A stretch of DNA of 64,000 nucleotides from positions 9,262,445 through 9,326,444 of the forward strand of contig JAJEKV010000008.1 of assembly GCA_021234155.1 (NCBI GenBank). The letters run 5' to 3'. The notes under the pieces are model-generated. The model was not told where the DNA came from, did no database searches, and saw only the letters and a program-made list of their open reading frames with translations. The DNA comes from Isoetes taiwanensis (lineage: Eukaryota > Streptophyta > Lycopodiopsida > Isoetales > Isoetaceae). The position numbers and the translations under genes were made by a program. The stretch's first letter is position 1. Each line of letters begins with the position of its first letter. Positions 33,602 through 45,000 of the stretch are shown piece by piece.

Positions 33602-33839
33602 AGCCTATAAAGGCTGGCGTGAAATTAATTTCGTAGGCTACGATTTTAGGATTTCGTACCATTAGTATCGTAATCGTAATGATTTAGTAGGATACAAATA
33701 ATTACCTCGAAATGACCATAATTTTATTTTCTAAAACATTAAAAAAAAAATATATATCTTTCCTGAAATGGCCATTCTTTTTTGGACACCAATCATATTA
33801 TGTTGGCTTGGCACTTGCTTAGTAATTGTAATTATAATT
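33602..33839. other. Upstream region of the acidic-protein gene
   Basis: AT-rich sequence with no gene. An ATACGAAATCC/GGATTTCGTA-like region near 33650 and A/T runs lie upstream of the minus-strand ATG. No clear TATA box. Confidence 0.3.
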
Positions 33840-34520
33840 AGATAGTGTAAATTGATTGTTTGACTTCAAAATTGTTGACTTACGCTTCACCAAACATGTT
33901 GGTCAATGAAAGTCAAACATGTAACAAAGGGGGTGATTCACACTTGTTGACTTGAAAATTGTTGTCTTTCACAACAATGCCTTAACATAATGCATAGAAT
34001 AGCATGGGTCAAAATTGTTGACTTACGCTTTACCAAATGCTTGGGGGTGATTCACACTTGTTGACTTGAAAATTGTTGACTTACACAATTTATGCCTTAA
34101 CATAATGCATAGAATAACATAGGTCAAAATTGTTGACTCATGCTTTACCAAATGCTTGGGGGTGATTCACACTTGTTGACTTGAAAATTGTTGACTCACG
34201 CTTTACGAAACATGTTGGTCAATGAAAGTAAAACTTTAGCTTAGGGGTGATTCATACTTGTTGACTTGAAAATTGTTGACTTACGCTTTACCATGGTCAA
34301 TAAAAGTCAAACATTTGCTTGGGGGTGAAAGTTGTTGACTTACACAATTTATGTCTTAACATAATGCATAGAATAGCATAGATCAAAATTGTTGACTCAT
34401 GCTTTACCAAATGCTTGGGGGTGATTCACACTTGTTGACTTGAAAATTGTTGACTCACGCTTTACGAAACATGTTGGTCAATGAAAGTAAAACTTTAGCT
34501 TAGGGGTTTACCAAACACAA
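33840..34520. repeat. Tandem repeats rich in TTGACTT
   Basis: A long direct repeat containing ACTTGTTGACTTGAAAATTG, TTGACTTACGCTTTACC and AATGCTTGGGGGTGATTCAC recurs five to six times with changes. A second component, CCTTAACATAATGCATAGAATA, occurs near 33982, 34087 and 34356. TTGAC(T/C), the W-box core bound by WRKY factors, appears well over a dozen times. No coding sequence is present. Confidence 0.8.
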
Positions 34521-35088
34521 TATGCATAGGTACACAATATGCCTTAACATAATCCATTCATTTGGCATTTGTTGATTTGACCATTGATTTGACCATTTAC
34601 GTGGGATATTTGAGGCCATTACTAAAAAAAAGGGTGGACGAGGATTACATCTTGAAAGGTCATGACACTCTGGCCTGTAACTGAAGATTACAAGCCAGAG
34701 AGCCATAACTTTTCATCATCTAATCTCTATCCACACTCTTCAATGAACCAGCAAAAAACTATTTATATATGTGCACGAATTTTGTGATATATGCATGTGG
34801 GATATTGCTAACTTTGTGTTAGGTTTGTGCTAATTTTGGGGTTGCTGTTTTGGCGATATTTTGTGGCCAAAGCATGCGGAATATTTGAGCCCACTATAAC
34901 GGGAACTGCATACCAGAGAATTATAAAGTTCTTTAAACGTTTGTGGTGTTGATAAACACCAAATTACAATAAAAAAGGGATCTAATTTAAAAAAGACATA
35001 CAACAGTTTAGGACAAGTCCATGGTCTTTAGTACCTCCAACACTTTTGTGTTTTTCTCATCATACTGATTTCGAAAATGCACAGACCT
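34521..35088. other. Spacer within element 2
   Basis: AT-rich sequence between the TTGAC repeats and the FCP1-like gene. No coding region is visible. It probably includes the 3' untranslated part of the minus-strand gene. Confidence 0.35.
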
Positions 35089-35898
35089 CTATACATAAGC
35101 AATTACGTTCACTTCTGATACTAGCTTCTCCAAGTAAGGTACCATAGTCTTCAACAGGTAATCACCGTCATTTATGTCAGGCACGAAGGACCTTGGTGTG
35201 ATGCAGGAATCTGCATTATTCTTAAAATTCACGTACCTGTAAGGATCAATCAGCAAAGTTGTCCTCATGCTAAATTCTGGACATTTCTCATAAACTTTTG
35301 TGAGTTTTTTGATGTAGCAAGAAGTTCGTCCTTTCATTTTCAAATGATGCACCATCCATTTGAAAAGAAACTTATCCACTAAGGACTGAGGAATGAAAGA
35401 CCTCAGGCACTAATCACTGAGTGATTGGAAGACCATATACCAACAGCAAAATGTTCGGTGACGAATTGCATGAACTGCACTGCCCCTGGCCTGACAGCAA
35501 GAACCTCTTTTCTTGATGGAAGAAGTTGGACACCTTCCACCACATCAGGTACTGCTTTAGCCTTTTTGAAAACCTTATACAGGAAATCCTCTGGCTCAAT
35601 AACCAAAAGATTCTTGCCAACAACACTAGCACTGTGCAATGACAACTATTAGAGAAATTATATCAGTATAACAGGCAGAAAGAAACACACTAGAATCACC
35701 TTAGTTTCTTAGTTATTGATTTGGATGGAGCTCGTTTCTTTGGAGGAAACCTCGCTTGGAATTATTCTTAGAAGGAGATTCTCCAACCGATGCCAAATCG
35801 GTTTCTTCCTCTGTGATTGTCTTCTCCACAATATCGACGCGTTTGTCCAAATTGGAAACATAATTATCTATATTCTTGCACACCTTCACATTCTTCAT
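35089..35898 (-). pseudogene. FCP1/NIF-type HAD phosphatase-like protein (element 2)
   Basis: Three exon-like blocks. The first (35898-35713, starting MKNVKVCKNID) has a basic end that reads PPKKRAPSKSITKKL after a one-base shift. The second (35632-35403) has KNLLVIEPEDFLY, then VRPGAVQFMQFVTEHFAVGI-W. The third (35379-35089) has KLTKVYEKCPEF, LLIDPYRYVNFKNN and SFVPDINDGDYLLKTMVPYL. This matches the NLI-interacting-factor/FCP1 phosphatase layout (RPG--EFL, VGIWSS, TLLIDDS, PP-Y). The catalytic DxDx motif, normally LVLDLNG, here reads LVIEPED, and the later LLIDD reads LLIDP, so the fold is probably inactive as a phosphatase. A stop or shift after SNHSVISA also breaks it. In host cells this family acts on RNA polymerase II tails and other phosphoproteins. 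Confidence 0.6.
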
Positions 35899-36039
35899 CT
35901 ATTACTTGCACAAAGATTGTCTTCAATTACATTAGAAATGTCAACTATAGAGTTTGAAATATCCAAACTTGAGCCTGCATCATTCAAATTATCAAACTAA
36001 ATAAGTACTTATAGAAGAAAAATCCAAAGTAGTTATACT

Positions 36040-37441
36040 TCACAAGAATAACTTACTTTTCAGTCTTTTACAACTATTACTTTGTTCAGCATTGTCTCTC
36101 TTCAAAGTTGGGCTTGTGGAAGATAATAAAGTGCAATCTTCAATGGATTGCATAATTATATCAGGCTCCTCCAAGTCAGCAGGTGTGCTTAATGATGGAT
36201 CTTGAGTGCATTCAATGGATTGCACTGCACTATAATTGGGAGCATATTCCAGTGCAGATCTACATGGAAGTCCAATGGACCTGAACCAATTATGAGGCAT
36301 CTGGCTCTCACAAGAGGGACAAGTTGATCTATTTGAGAAGCATATGTAAGCGCAAATTGGATGAAAACTGTGCATGCAATGTGCAACAATGGCTGAGACA
36401 CAAAGTGGGTCATAGGCATATGTACAGAAAGAACAACTTTGTAATTTTGCAAATGCTACGGTAGAGAATTTTGGATGTTCCAAAAATGGAAGGTTGAGTT
36501 GCAGTCCAGACATCTTATTTAGAGATGAAGCTATTTCTTTCAACTTCTCCAGCCTTGGTTGGAGTCTATGTTCTTCGTCTTCTGCCTGTTTAAAAATAAA
36601 AAGAATGATGAAGCAGAAAGAATAATTATTGAGCACTATGTAATTGTAAAGGTCATTAGCAATTACCCCTTTGTGAATTTCCTCCATACTCTTGTATGTT
36701 GTTGTCGCCTCCAAAAGTTCCTTTTCCTTGGAAACCAGCATTGACGACAAGAATGTAGTGACACTGGAGTGCTCACACCTGGCCTTTGTTGCTTCAATTT
36801 GCTGTTTTGCAGCATCCACCTCGTAACTGCACTTCTTCCACAACTTCCTTTTTTCCTTCATTTCACTGGCTGCACTTTTAACTCTAACATTCAAGTCATC
36901 CTTCTGCTTTATCTAAGCCAGCAATTAAGGAGTTGATGACAGAATAGTCCATTACACAACCAACAACGTTTGTATGAGGAAATGAGGACTCATACTCATC
37001 TTCTTTCTCAACCTTAGCTGTAACACTTTTCTTCGTTTTAACCACAAATGACTGCCAGTTAATCTTTTGTCCTCTCACATGCAAAGTGAATGCCCGTGCA
37101 AAAAACTTCCCAATCTCTCCAACACAAACATCAGTTCTTTGGTAACATCTTCTGTAGATGTTCATAAACTGATCCACAAATAGTGGATTCATTCGACTAG
37201 ACTTATAAATTTGCTTGGTACCCACCCGTTTACACCTGACCAAATATTTTGCTTATCTCATCTTCACCACATCGCTTTTCTTACATCCGAAGAGGTCATG
37301 CCCTCGAGAAGGCAACACAGATGTGTCAAACATCCTCCTTGCTTCCTCTTCGTCTATGGTCACTTTAGGTTGAGTTTTATTTGTTGCCATTCTATCCACG
37401 CACCAGACTTTGAAATTATATATCAATTGGAAGTTCTTCAT
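36040..37441 (-). pseudogene. Coiled-coil protein with RING-like finger (element 2)
   Basis: ATG at 37441 or 37390. The frame continues through a TAA (about 37256) into AKYLVRCKRVGTKQIYKSSR, FFARAF and INWQSF, and after a one-base shift near 36900 into a coiled coil (SAASEMKEKRKLWKKC and onward). A GT-AG intron follows at about 36583-36665. The last exon has a C3HHC3-like finger: CSFC, AHCMHSFHPIC, CPSC (about 36440-36310), then an acidic tail and a basic end (CKRLKSKLFL). The layout matches the gene at 2897-3850. RING fingers usually recruit E2 ubiquitin-conjugating enzymes, so this could be an E3 ligase. The spacing is irregular and the copy is broken. Confidence 0.6.
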
Positions 37442-38658
37442 TGTGTCGCAAAAAAACTAAACCAATCCAAATCATAGCACTAAGTATCCCGAATAGTACT
37501 AACTCTAAGAGCTTAGCAATGAACTGCTACTTTTTCCAACTAATTACTAATTGTCATGAACACCAATTACCTTGGGCCTCTTCATGCGCAAAATAGCAAA
37601 TGCTTAGCATGTCATGCTAAATAGCAACTAACTCTTTCTAACTTAGCAATCAACTTCATCTTCTTAGTAACCGCTAATAACAATTTGAGCACGCAAGTGT
37701 AGCACAAAATTCGCGTTCTTAATGTAACCTCGCTACTTAGAACACTTTGCGCAAAACATAGCACGAAATCAATGGCAGTAACTTCGGGTTTTACAAAGAC
37801 ATACTAACTAGCAAGTCTTGCACGCTAAACATAGTACCAATATAACCTTTAAAGCATAATTTGCTAACGATTGTGCCGCAAACATAGTACCAATGCTAAA
37901 CTTCGTTAGCATCAACTACTTGAACTTGCGCGACCAAACATTACTAAAATTGTACTTTCGGCGATACCAAGCCCAAAAATTCTCCACACATGGAATGCAA
38001 TCCTCTACACCTGCTACATTAACCTTTGTCTTCAATATAGAAGCATGAAATATAATAGAATGAAACCATTTCCACATTATTTACCATTCCCAAAGATTTG
38101 TCAACAAAGATTAGATGCTTACCACTAAAAACTTTTCTTGAGTCTGGGAAATTGTTCAGATGAGCAATTTGATCCGAGCTCTTTACAAAGCAGGGTAATG
38201 GGATCTCGATTGTCTGGCAATCGATTGTTTAGAATGGTACAAATAACCGAATTCGATAATTACTGCTATGGAAGCAAAGACGATCCGCGATAATTTACTC
38301 GGCCGATTAACCAAGTAGGGAAATGGGATCTCGATTGGGGATTTTGTTGAATCTAATGACTGGCAATTGTTTAGAATGGTACAAATAACGGATTTCGATA
38401 ATTACTGCTGTAGGAGCAGTACAGTCACAGCAATTTAATCCGGCCAGTTAACCAAGCAGAGTACGGGGATCTCAATGGGGAGCAGCTATGTTTCTAAATT
38501 CGATCCAAGAAACTCCAAGAAAGTAGGAAAGGAGGAAAGGTTCGACGGTTTAGGATCCCATGGGCGAGATTTAGTGCTAAAATAAAATTTAAAAATTCAG
38601 TTAAACCCCCTTAATTAGCGCTATTATTTAGGGCTAAAAATAGCGTCATTTATGCCAC
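37442..38658. other. Right subterminal region of element 2
   Basis: No coding region. 37480-37960 is rich in TTAGCA/TGCTAA variants (for example AGCTTAGCAATGAAC, AATGCTTAGCATG, CTTAGCAATCAAC). 38150-38470 contains an imperfect direct repeat of about 115 bp (GGGATCTCGATTG, TGGCAATYGATTGTTTAGAATGGTACAAATAAC, CGATAATTACTGCT), in two and a half copies. Such subterminal repeats commonly bind the transposase. Confidence 0.6.
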
Positions 38659-39477
38659 CCGTAGCGTGCGAGGACCCGCTAGATGTTCCGCAGATTGATA
38701 GCCCACTATTCGTCTACTGGCGACCATCGATTTGAGGTCCTTGATTCTGCAAATAATCTATCAATTCTCATCCTGTAATAACCCATCAATTCTCAGCTTG
38801 AAATCAGACAAATTTGTAGTTTTTTTTCCCTCTGATCTCCAGCTTTAAAGCAAAACAAAGTCATAGTTCTAGATCGGATTTAGGTCAGGTTTTAATTGAG
38901 CAGAAACCACCAAATAGTGATGATGTAGTATATAGAGAATGATTTTTTACCTTCCAAAAAGAGCTTTGATGTTGTATTGAGGTCTGCTGACAGGAGAAAT
39001 CGATGTAATTTTGTTTCTTCTTTGATAAATTTTGAGCAGAATAAATTAATGCATCATGTTGCTTAATATGCATTGTTGTGCAACAACAAATGAAGATCGA
39101 TCATCAGCTTTATGAATATAAGATAAATCAAAAAACAAATTTATGGGTCTTGAGTGCATGTGAAGAGTTTGAGGATTGACGTGCCAAACTGTCTCTATGA
39201 TATGAAAGGGATCGCATCTAGATAATTAAGTAAGCGGCAGGTCGAAAGATCAAAGACTTGCAAGACGCTTCCGAAACAAATTGAAGAGGTCGTAGGTTTG
39301 CAAAGGGACCAGATTTGTCCTCACAAGGGCATTTCGATAAATATAAGAAATATAAGGGTATTTTGATAGATAATCAAAATACAGGGGTATTTTTCAAAAT
39401 TTCCCTAAAGAATTCTACTATATTGAGTAAAAGTTACATGAGTATATACCAAGTAGACACCATTTGAAGAAGAGAGG

Positions 39478-39583
39478 GATAACACCCTGGAACGAGGGTG
39501 TTATGCCTATTATAACAAACGAGGGCCGGAGGCTCGAGTTTGTTATAGTAGGGCATAACAGCCGAGTTCTAGGGTGTTATCCG
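39478..39583. repeat. Long imperfect hairpin (foldback)
   Basis: The sequence from GGATAACACCCT to AGGGTGTTATCC folds back on itself. The outer arms pair GGATAACACCCTGGAAC with GTTCTAGGGTGTTATCC, and the inner arms pair GCCTATTATAACAAACGAG with its imperfect complement CTCGAGTTTGTTATAGTAGGGC. The loop is only a few bases (about 39530). It lies just outside the right end of the MULE-like termini. It could be a tiny MITE or a small-RNA precursor. Confidence 0.7.
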
Positions 39584-41936
39584 CCTTAACAACCTGGGCC
39601 GAGAGTTTTATAATGATTTTGTAGTGGTTTTATGGTGGTTTCCATAACAAGCTAGGTGTTTATAGCCATTTGACATAACAAACTAGGTGTTTATGCACTT
39701 TTTAATGTGTTACTGGTGGGTAATACTCTTGCAATCAATGGCTAAGATCTTATCTCAGCCTTAAAACTTGAGGGCCAGGTTGTTAAGGGGTAGCTATAGA
39801 GTCAACCTATAACCTTATACATGGTATTGAGGATCCTTAGCGTTGATGAAAGCCACTAGAGTCTTAGCTCTAATGTGACCTAGTGCATAGTCATAATCTT
39901 TTTATGAAAGATAAAATATTACAAATTTAGTAGGAAATTTCTGCAATAATTTTGAAAAGCATGGTAATAAGAAGCTTGCATATATTGACCCTAGAGAAAG
40001 CTTAATAACGGACCACTTATTTGACATGATCACTATGATGTTGACAAAAAACTTTCATATCGACTAAGTTAAGCTAATTTATTTGGCATGAAGATTTGTT
40101 ATAGATTTACTTTGTGTATGTTAGGTGCATGCCAGCTCATCTTATGTTTCTAAAGTATAGATTTGCATTAGTGATGCCATTGTTAATATTCCACATGTTC
40201 TTCTTTATGTCGAGCTTCTTAGATTACAGTAGAAAGCATGTTCCAAAAGAAAGGCCTTATCTAGAAACATATAATAATTGGAAAATGAAAAATGTTTTCC
40301 AAATATACGAACAAGATTTAGCAAAAGCAACACAATCCATCAAAATAATGTATATACCAATGAAAGGGATAGTCAACGGCTTGAGCAGAAGAAGAAAAGA
40401 TTGTTCTACTTGTTTAATCTTAATTTCGAGCTTTAAGAATTGTGTAGAAGGAAAAGTGGGGTGTTGTCAGCTATAAACATTCATTTTTGTCATGATCTGG
40501 ATCTGGGAAAGGATGCTTAAGAAGATGGCAAGGAAGCGTCAGCACGTTCCGACAAGGCGAACTTTTTTCCATGGGGTTTTGATGTGTTAATGCAAAATGT
40601 CTGGGTTATGATTCTGAATTTGGAGACCTTGTGAATCAGGAGACCTAGTGGAGATGTTGAAGCTATGGCAACATGAAAGATAATGTTTTTAGATTTTGCA
40701 AGGTAATCTTTAGCTATGGCAAGGGTGGCAACATGAAAGATAATAGGTTCAACAATAGGTCAAGAACATAGCCCAGGCAATTCTCAACCCTTTGATCGAC
40801 CAATGATTGGGCGGTCAAGATCTTAACAAGGTATGGTTGGAACCATGGAAGGGAACAAAGTGAACATGTTAAAGGTTGGCCTTTTGCAACATGCACAGGA
40901 AAAAGAAAAAGTGCAGTAATCTAGCCCATCTTCCTGCTGCAATAATGTTAAGGCTCAAGATAAGGAAAAAAAAAGGGAAGGCAATGAAAAAAAAAAAGAT
41001 AGCCTATAGGGGAAAGAATAAAATGAGGTCATAAAAAAGACAAACATTAGTACAAAGAAAAAGAAGCAGCAGAATGATAGTCTTGGCAAACAAAAGGATT
41101 CTTCTTTCAAAACGGAACGCTGGCCTTTAACACAAAAATCAGGATGAAAATCTACAATTTCCGTGGCAAACAAAAGAACAGAATCTTGGGAATTAGACAT
41201 AGTAAAGCAGAAAATTGTTCTGTGTCCTGCGCAAATAGGTTTTGGACCACCAAAACAACCGAAATGCTCGAATTTGGGCCACTGATAGACTCCAGTAGCC
41301 AATTTGGATCTGACAAGGTAAAAAACAAAGAGTAAAAAAGGATAAAAAATGGGAGCTTGATGTGGCTGGAGGGCACTATAGCTCGGATAAAGACAGGGAA
41401 AGCATAATAACAGCAAGAGTGCAAAAAAGAGTGCCTGGTTTAGAAAACGCTCTTTCTGTCGCAATATATAGACTTGAAAGGGCTACAAAGAGATACGGTC
41501 AATACTACTTAGCAATACCACCATATTCTAGCCAGCTGCCCTTTCTTTTTTTGCAGTTTTTACAGCAGAGCCTCTAGTGTAGAATCATGCCTCCATTTGC
41601 AGGCAAATAAGAGCGCCTTGTAGAATCATGCTCTGTTTTTACAGCACTGTGTTTCCTGTAGAATCGTCTCCCTTTTGGACCTTGTAAAGTTTTGTAAAAC
41701 GATCGGATGAAGTAAAAGAATAAGAAGCTCTGCCATTTTCTATTTGGGCATTTCTTGTTTTTGGGTTTCCAGATGGTCCCCAACTCCAAAAAATGTCTAG
41801 ATTAGGATCATTCATTAGTCGGTGCCAATCTTTTTCTCGAAATGGGCTGATCTGATCTTTACAAGGAGCAATGCAAGAAAAGGTACCCATGAATCATAAT
41901 CTTTCTGCTGCAAATTTGTACTGCCCTGCTTCTTTT
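39584..41936. other. Intergenic region upstream of the receptor kinase
   Basis: No gene is convincingly supported. Copies of CATAACAAACTAGGTGTTTATR appear at about 39650 and 39680. A 120-codon frame at 40114-40476 lacks recognisable features. 40960-41080 is A-rich. The last few hundred bases must contain the receptor-kinase promoter. Confidence 0.4.
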
Positions 41937-41944
41937 TATATATT
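41937..41944 (+). promoter_or_regulatory. Candidate TATA box of the receptor kinase
   Basis: TATATATT lies 60 bp upstream of the ATG at 42005, which would give a leader of roughly 30-40 nt. This is positional inference only. Confidence 0.35.
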
Positions 41945-42004
41945 CTTCAATCCCAATAAGCCTCGCAAGTTTTTATAAGGCCTGAGGGTTTGAAGAAGCA
42001 AGCA

Positions 42005-45000
42005 ATGGAAGCTGTGCATTATTTGGTAGGGCTGTTTATGATTATCACGCTGCAATGTGGAGCTTTGAATCGAGATGGGCAGGCTTTGATTTCTGTGAAA
42101 CAGGCTATGGTGGATGAAATGGGGCATTTGAATGATTGGGTCCGAACTGATCCTACACCCTGTGGTTGGACAGGAGTGCAATGCGATTTTTCTTCTGAGA
42201 TGGTGGTCTCTTTAGACCTATCAGATATGAACCTAACAGGAACTCTATCTCCAGTTATTGGGTCTCTTGCTGGCCTTGTGAATCTGTCTTTAGACCTCAA
42301 CAATCTAACAGGAAGCTTGCCTCAGGAGCTTGGAGCTCTTCAGCTTCTCAGATCTTTGAATATTTCCCACAATAACTTTGGCCATCAATTTCCTGCTAAC
42401 ATTTCAAGCCTCAAGCTGCTGGAAAATCTTGATGCATACAACAATAATTTCTCGGGTCCTCTGCCACCGGAGTTGGGGAAGCTTCAAAATCTGAAACATC
42501 TTCATCTGGGTGGGAGCTATTTCGAAGGACCCATTCCTCCAGAATATGGAGAAATGAAGCATCTCAAATATATGGCTCTTGCAGGCAACTCTTTATCAGG
42601 AAGGATACCTCCGGAGCTTGGCAACCTTTCTCAGCTCCAATATTTGTATCTGGGTTACTACAACATGTATTCAGGAGGGATTCCACCGGAGTTTGGCAGA
42701 TTATCGAATCTGATCAGATTAGACCTCTCTTACTGTACCCTCAATGGCACGATTCCGACCGAACTGGGGAATCTCAAGAAATTGGATTCGCTCTTTCTGC
42801 AGATTAATTCTCTGGTGGGCATTATTCCTGAAGAACTGGGGCTATTGACAAACCTCAAATCCTTGGATCTTTCTAATAATCAGCTCAGTGGCACAATACC
42901 TGCCAGTTTTAATGCGTTGCATCAGCTGGAGCTAGTAAGTTTTTTCCGGAACCAACTGCATGGCAGTATTCCTGAGTATTTTGGAGACCTGCCCAATCTG
43001 CAGGTATTGTTTATGTGGGCTAATAATCTCACGGGGCCTATTCCGGCAAACCTAGGAAGGAACAGCAAGCTTCTAAAGGTTGATATGTCTTCCAATGACC
43101 TAAATGGGACTATTCCGCCGGATCTTTGCCATGGAGGAACGTTAGAGATTTTGATCTTGTTGGGCAATCAGCTTACAGGGCAACTTCCTGAAAGCTTAGG
43201 CAATTGCACTAGTCTTTTGAAGATGAGGCTTGGAGATAACAAACTAACAGGTCCTATTCCTGCCGGATTCCTTCAGCTTCCAAATATTGAAATGCTGGAG
43301 CTTGTGGGCAACCAGATCAGTGGTGATATTGGTGGGAAATTGAATGCTCCCAACCTAGAGTTTCTTGATTTTTCCGAGAACCAGCTTCAAGGTGTCATTC
43401 CTGAGAGTATTGGAAATTTGGTAAGCCTCAAGAACCTATGGATTGCCAGAAATAATCTTTCTGGCACCATCCCCAAAAACATCAGCAAACTTGGTCAGCT
43501 CTTTTCTTTGGATCTGAATCATAATATGCTGTCTGGTTCTATTCCTGCTGAGATTGGCAAGTGCAAGGGATTGTCTACCATGGATCTGAGTGGAAATATA
43601 CTGACTGGAGAGATTCCTCCTCAACTTACAAACTTACAGGTTCTTGATGTGTTGAATCTGTCCAGGAACCATCTCACTGGTAGTATTCCTCAGCAACTAG
43701 AGATCTTAACCAGCTTGACCACTGTGGATTTCTCTTACAACAACCTTTCTGGTCCCATTCCTTCAAAAGGCCAGTTTGGTTACTTCAACTCTACTTCTTT
43801 TGTTGGCAATGAGGGGCTGTGTGGACCAGAGATCAGCAGGCCTTGCAATGCAACATCTTCAGAGAATGTAAGTGCATTGCATGGCAGAGTTAAGAGCACT
43901 AGAGGTCTTCTTGCATGGTTGGTAGGTGCCCTCTTTTCTGCAGCATTGTTGGTTCTTGTGGTTGGTGTCTGCTGCTTCTTTAAGAAGTATCAGCAGTACA
44001 TTTATGGTCTGTTCAGAAGAGAGAGCACTGTGAGGCCATGGAAACTCACTGCTTTCCAGAGGCTGGACTTCAATGCAAGCCATGTGCTGGATTGCCTAAA
44101 TGAAGACAATATTATTGGAAGAGGAGGATCTGGCACTGTGTATAAGGGTGTCATGCCTTCTGGAGAGATTGTTGCTGTCAAGCGCTTATCGCCTTATGGC
44201 AAGAAAGGTGTATCCCATGATCATGGCTTCTCAGCAGAGATCCAGACCCTTGGAAAGATAAGGCATAGAAATATAGTCAAGTTGCTGGGATGCTGCTCAA
44301 ATCATGAGACCAATGCACTAGTGTATGAATTCATGCCTAATGGCAGCTTGGGTGAGCTCTTGCATGATAAGAAGGGAGCGAATCTGAACTGGCCAACGCG
44401 GTATAAGATTGCACTTCAGGCTGCCAATGGCCTTTGCTATCTGCACCATGACTGCTCTCCCTTGATAGTGCATAGAGATGTCAAGTCCAACAACATTTTG
44501 CTGGATTCCAACTTTGAAGCTCATGTTGCTGATTTTGGGCTTGCAAAACTCTTCCTGGACTCAGGGAAGTCAGAATCAATGTCAACCATAGCTGGTTCAT
44601 ATGGCTACATTGCTCCAGGTTTGTTTTTTTCTTTACTTTTCTTGTCTTTTCTTTCCTGTATATGTATTTAGAAATAAGTGTTTTCATCTTCTAAACTTGA
44701 AGCTGTTTGATGTACAGAGTATGCCTACACTTTGAAGGTCAACGAAAAGAGTGACATTTACAGCTTTGGAGTGGTGTTACTGGAACTTGTAACTGGAAGA
44801 AGACCTATTGAGTCCGAATATGGAGATGGAGTAGACATTGTTCAGTGGGTGAGGAAGAAAATCCAAACAAAAGATGGTGTTCTTGAAATCATGGACTCTA
44901 GAATGGGAGATGCAAATTTGCCTGTACATGAGGTTATGCTTGTTCTAAGAGTTGCATTGTTATGCACGAATGATCTGCCAGTGGACAGGCCAACAATGAG

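Larger units (their letters stand above)
29127..38677. mobile_element. 9.55-kb multi-gene DNA transposon (element 2)
   Basis: The ends are 19-bp inverted repeats, GGGYCCTCGCACGYTACGG, at 29127-29145 and 38659-38677 (17 of 19 identical), flanked by GCTA at 29123-29126 and 38678-38681. Inside lie a transposase-like gene on + (29325-32371) and, on -, an acidic protein (33158-33601), an FCP1/NIF-like protein (35089-35898) and a coiled-coil RING-like protein (36040-37441). Just inside both ends are related blocks TTAGCACTATTTTTTAG and TTAGCGCTATTATTTAG. The superfamily is not one I can assign from the 4-bp duplication and the transposase. Confidence 0.75.
29027..39405. mobile_element. MULE-like termini with perfect 9-bp target duplication
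   Basis: TAAAGAATT occurs at 29018-29026 and 39406-39414. Between them the ends are imperfect inverted repeats of about 80 bp, starting GGGAAA and running through ATTTTGAT, TATCAARATACC, TATTTCT-ATATTTATC and AAATGCCC. They are about three-quarters identical by eye. GGGAAA-type ends with 9-bp duplications are the hallmark of Mutator-like elements. The inner element (29127-38677) begins 100 bp inside the left end and ends 728 bp inside the right end, so the original MULE-like element may have been only about 0.8 kb and non-coding. The alternative is that this is one composite element. Confidence 0.75.

Noticed and set aside
32520-34520. CRISPR-like look of evenly repeated units
   Set aside because: Units are degenerate, spacers are not unique or constant in length, and the context is eukaryotic transposon DNA.
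35720-35750. Plus-strand LVIDLDGARFFG, like a HAD phosphatase active site
   Set aside because: It is on the opposite strand to the FCP1-like gene and has no continuing frame. It is a chance reading of the NLS-like segment PPKKRAPSKSITKKL.
40114-40476. 120-codon plus-strand frame
   Set aside because: No domain, no ATG supported by context and no homologue visible in the window. Probably chance.
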